DNA of 59,925 nucleotides from Amphimedon queenslandica (taxonomy: Eukaryota; Porifera; Demospongiae; Haplosclerida; Niphatidae): assembly GCF_000090795.2 (NCBI RefSeq), contig NW_003546425.1:53043-112967 (forward strand), read 5' to 3'. Shown piece by piece: positions 56,458 to 59,925 of the stretch (within the stretch, counting starts at the first letter, position 1; each line of letters starts with the position of its first letter). The notes under the pieces were generated by a model that was not told the DNA's origin, ran no database searches, and was given only the letters and a program-made list of their open reading frames with translations. The position numbers and the translations under genes were made by a program.

Positions 56458-59400
56458 TTATGAATACTTGTTAAACAGTAGTACACAATGCATGAAGCAG
56501 TCAGCATCAGTGTCCACTGACATCAAGGGATGATAGTCCGGGTATAGGAACATGCTATAGTGTTGCCATTGTTACTGGGCATAGTGAGGGGCATGTCTTA
56601 CTTGACGTCTTTTCCTTGTGCATGTAACAGAGTGTAGAGTTCTCTAGCTTGGGATGGATGGCATCTGTGGTCCTCTGCTCCAACTGCTAGGGTGACAGCT
56701 CCTTTAATCTGAAAATTTAATAAAGTATTATAATTCTTTTGTATGTGCATAATTTAGCATCTTAAAAATACATAAAAATCCAATTTTGATCAGAATTAGC
56801 TGAAACTTTCTACACAACATAAGTACATGTATATGTATCAGGAAAAATATTAAAATGAAGAATTCTTTCCTTTTCAATTTTGTTGAAATTTGGCCTGAGA
56901 TCATGCATGTACTACAAATACAGTAGAGGGGCTTTAACTATATTTTTGAGCAAGTTTTAAAATTTGTAAAAATCCAATCTCAATAAGAACCAGCTCAAAC
57001 TTTTACACATACAACATAAGTACTGTTCATACATGAATATGTATCAGTTTTTAAAAATATAAAAATGGAGGCTTCTTTCCTTGCTGTTTACCTTATGTGC
57101 ATGGACAATAGGTGAAATTTCAAGCATTTTAGAATATTGATCAGGAGTAGGTGTGACTTTAGGGTCATAGGATAATCCAGTAACAGAATGAGTCCTAAAT
57201 ATTGAAATTAAAATAATAAAAATTAAGGGAGAAATTAAGTTATACCAGTTTATAATATCGGTTTCATTTCTCATAGCTAAAAAATAAAAAAGATTAAATT
57301 AAATTTCTCTCTCATTTTGATTGTTCTCAGCTTACAAGCAATATTGATGACAGGATTACGGACAAAGGTAGCTTTATAAAAGTCCTACAAAAGAACAATT
57401 CACTAGGAGCCTACAGCGCTACTGCTGCTGCTTACTGGAAACTGAGAGACTAAATGAACTGAAAGAGAGCCACCATGAGATCCACCATGAGCAAATACAC
57501 GACTAGCATCAACACTACCTCTCTTTACCAGTGACTCAGCAGCAAACTAAAGGAGAATATATATGATACAAACAAACTTTCTCTGTCCCTCTCATTGTTA
57601 TATAATAATAGTACCATAAATATCATAGTATCATATGTGTATTATATATCATACTAAACAGGTCTATATACAAAAATATAGACCTGAGGTGGGTGTCCAA
57701 GGATGTGATATAGCCCGAGGGCTATATCACATCCGAGGACACCCACCAAAGTATATAGACCAGTTCTAGTATGTTATATAAGACATATTTCCTGATGATG
57801 ACAGCATTTCTAAATGACAGGTATATACCAGTATACAAAATATATACCTGACCACATCAAAGGATGATGTCATAATTATGGGATATAATTATGATAGTAT
57901 CATAGTATCATAGCATAATGATAGTATCATACTTACTATAAGAGAATAGGGATGATGAACATTATGAAAAATGACAACAAACTTTATTTCTATTCTCTCT
58001 TTCCTTTTTCTCTTACTACACATGCAGCTTGAAATTGACACTTATAATTATTATAGCCCTCAATTAATCCTTTCCCCCTCTCTCTCTCTCTCTCACACAC
58101 ACACAGGTACCTGCACATCATTCACATCAAGTGTCCCCACATTACCCAACAATGATTTCATGAAATCCTGTCCATAGCCAGTAGATCCATTATAATTAAC
58201 TATTGGCAAGTAAAATAATTATCTACCCTTTTTGGCAAAAGTGCATAAAATATTACTAGTCTTCATTCCCCTCTCTTCATCTCTCTTTCTTTGATGCATT
58301 ACCAAACACAACAGAATATCCAAGTCCAATAAAGCAGGCAGTCCATACAGTAAAATCAGCAACACTAGACATGTGTGGTCCACCATGAGAACTCACTATC
58401 AGTGGAGGAAGAGATTCAACAACACGAGGAGATACAAAGAGAGCCTCATACGGATAACCACCTTTTATGGGATTGGGCAAAGGTAATCAAGTGATATAAT
58501 ACTGTAAACCCATTAATAATTACTATCCATTAATTTTAACCATTATTGGCCCAATTTCGTTAAAGTTTATGAATGTAAATATAATTGTCAATGTGCAATT
58601 AGTTACCTTATACTACGTTTACACTACGGAACTGGGCCAAACCGTGCTGAATCAGGCTGAGCTGGCCCTGCTGTACTAACCATGCTGTCTGGTTTGGCCC
58701 AGCTCACTTCAGCTCAGTTTGGTTACTGTTTACACTATCAAATGAAACTGTGCTAGCCCACTTTAAACAGGGCTGACTCAGTTAAAGAAGCTAGTGTAAA
58801 CATAGTATTAGTTGTAAAACTCATTAAAATATACTTACCATTGTAAAAAATGTTAAACATTAAGGTTTTTGAATTATTTGGGTTTACAGTATATGTACCT
58901 GAGTCTTCTCTTGTAAGTGATAAAACCTCCCATTTAATGTTGTCAGAAATGGATACAGTAGTGGTTGCTGTTGGCAGAGGAAGAATAAAAGACTATGTTG
59001 CATGATTTATATATTTAATTTGTAACAAGTAATCATTTCAACTGACCTATTTCACAAAAATCAGTATCTTTAAAGCCATCATTGCTGGAAGGTAGCTCAG
59101 CTATGAACTAATCAAAGAACAAAAAATAAATAATTTTAAAAAAGATAGAAAAAATAAAAGAAATAATTCTCTTTTACTATTTTCCTTGGTTGGGCTGGGT
59201 TAGCATATTGTCCTAGCAACAGACCATCAAATACATCAAAGACAGCATAAGCTCCTTTCTCAGTATCAGACGTGATACATGATATTGATTTTGTGTTAAC
59301 ATCTAGACGCATGATCTCTTTGTATAGTTTCTGACAATCATGAAAATACATCTTGTCATTATCCCCCCAGCAACGATCAGGGAGACTGCATGTATATACT

Positions 59401-59925
59401 CCAGTGAAGCCTTCATCTGTAACAAAAATAATTGTACATATACATCTAATTGATTATAATACAGGTTAAGGTACGTGTAATTGTTACAATAGAGGTAATT
59501 GATGCTAATGCAAATTATGTAATGTGTCAATTGACAAATATTAACACTTTTGGGTACATGTGCATCATGTCCATAAACTATTAAAGAAATTTTTATAGCA
59601 ATAACAGAGTGAAAGAATATAGGAGCCAATAGTGTAACATAGATGAACCACTCATTAGAACAGCAACCACACTATAGAGACTGTCTAATACATTTATCAT
59701 CATCCTCCTGGCCCTCTCTCTCCCTCCCTCTTCTCCTTACTGGTTGGCTTATCAACTAGACCAACAAGTGTCTCAATCTTCTTTGTCTTCCAGTCAACCT
59801 AATCAAAACAGGAGACCCAACAATTAAAATTTATCATGAAAATAACAATTCATACTCGAACTAAAGACCTGTGAGGAAGGTCAGCATCACTCTCAATGAA
59901 TAATAAATAAAGAGGTTTTCCATTG
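56458..59925 (-). CDS. APEH: Acylaminoacyl-peptidase copy 2, partial (exons 8-20; 5' end beyond window)
   Basis: Exons (minus strand), numbered as in copy 1: 8 (to window edge)-59856, 59798-59741, 59416-59178, 59107-59047, 58967-58899, 58461-58303, 58199-58111, 57546-57436, 57384-57336, 57276-57246, 57194-57092, 56708-56602, 56554-56458. Lengths of exons 9-19 are identical to copy 1, and coding identity is visibly very high. Ser (GGSHGG), Asp (GAEDHR) and His (YPDYHPL, one codon shorter) are retained. Differences include AHGGSHGGS for ALGGSHGGF beside the nucleophile and VSSHGGPH for VLPHGGPH. In exon 8, CGA-GTA-CGA has become CGA-GTA-TGA and the old donor is lost. GTATGA right after CGA can serve as a donor three codons earlier and keeps the frame. 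So it may be an active paralogue rather than a pseudogene. Confidence 0.85.
56745..57060. repeat. Dispersed repeat R2 in APEH copy 2
   Basis: Landmarks 'gatcagaattagctgaaact', 'ctacacaacataagtacatg' and 'tttgttgaaatttggcc'. It sits in the intron between exons 19 and 18, the same intron as the R2 copy in APEH copy 1 but longer. Confidence 0.7.
57650..57775. mobile_element. Foldback element, near-perfect palindrome of about 125 bp
   Basis: Arms GGTGGGTGTCC / GGACACCCACC and GGATGTGATATAGCCC / GGGCTATATCACATCC meet at 57717 with a 2-bp centre. Outer arms 'catactaaacaggtctatata' / 'tatatagaccagttctagtatg' extend it. In an APEH copy 2 intron and absent from copy 1, so inserted after the duplication. 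Confidence 0.85.
58609..58810. mobile_element. 202-bp MITE with TACTACGTTTACACTA ends
   Basis: Left 'tatactacgtttacacta' and right 'tagtgtaaacatagtatta' are inverted repeats. The interior has repeated words around 'gggccaaacc', 'gctgaatcagg' and 'agctcagtttgg'. In an APEH copy 2 intron; the corresponding copy 1 intron lacks it. Confidence 0.8.

Noticed and set aside
56458..59925. Calling APEH copy 2 a pseudogene because of the TGA in exon 8
   Set aside because: An in-frame alternative donor removes the stop, and all other exons in the window are intact with conserved junctions.

Overview
The window is nuclear DNA of an animal with a compact genome. It is AT-rich, its genes are split by many short GT-AG introns (often about 50 bp), and the gaps are full of microsatellites, small inverted-repeat elements and the palindromic word TACATGTACA. 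The gene set is metazoan: a Bcl-2 family protein, LAMTOR5, POC1, GCP2, an ANKRD26-like protein and a PARP. The style resembles a demosponge such as Amphimedon. That is inference, because I ran no search. All exon chains were built by hand from splice sites and reading phase, and every complete model closes in frame.

Layout. 37-1843 (-) is an eIF4E3-like cap-binding protein, head to head with a small type I membrane protein of unknown function (1943-2784, +). 3569-8358 (-) is gamma-tubulin complex component 2, head to head with the centriole protein POC1 (8615-11678, +). 11866-20223 (-) holds six tandem two-exon coiled-coil genes (A-F) that are clearly paralogous and that I cannot assign to a known family. 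20648-39729 (+) is a 35-exon, about 1,991-residue ankyrin plus coiled-coil protein of the ANKRD26 type. It carries a tandem array of 177-bp units inside one intron. 40457-41938 (-) is a Bcl-2 homologue. 41939-46634 has no gene that I can recognise. 46635-51584 (-) is acylaminoacyl-peptidase (APEH) copy 1, head to head with LAMTOR5 (51669-52510, +). 53036-55967 (+) is a WWE/PARP mono-ADP-ribosyltransferase-like protein. 56458 to the right edge (-) is APEH copy 2, whose 5' part lies outside the window.

How the genes fit together. GCP2, POC1 and ANKRD26 relatives act at the centrosome or centriole in other animals. Here they are contiguous and enclose the coiled-coil array. GCP2 and POC1 share a 256-bp promoter region with a 10-bp motif (AAGTATACGG) that recurs upstream of coiled-coil gene E. 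The array also contains decayed copies of the first exon of the ankyrin gene and of the last exon of POC1, so it grew by segmental duplications that caught pieces of both flanking genes. This centrosomal neighbourhood with a lineage-restricted coiled-coil family is the most novel part of the window. The right third is a second, younger duplication: two APEH copies bracketing LAMTOR5 and the PARP gene.

Mobile DNA is mostly small non-autonomous elements: at least four with TACCGTA ends, three others with different inverted repeats, one near-perfect foldback, and a dispersed family related to the 177-bp satellite. I saw no transposase, tRNA, rRNA or CRISPR.
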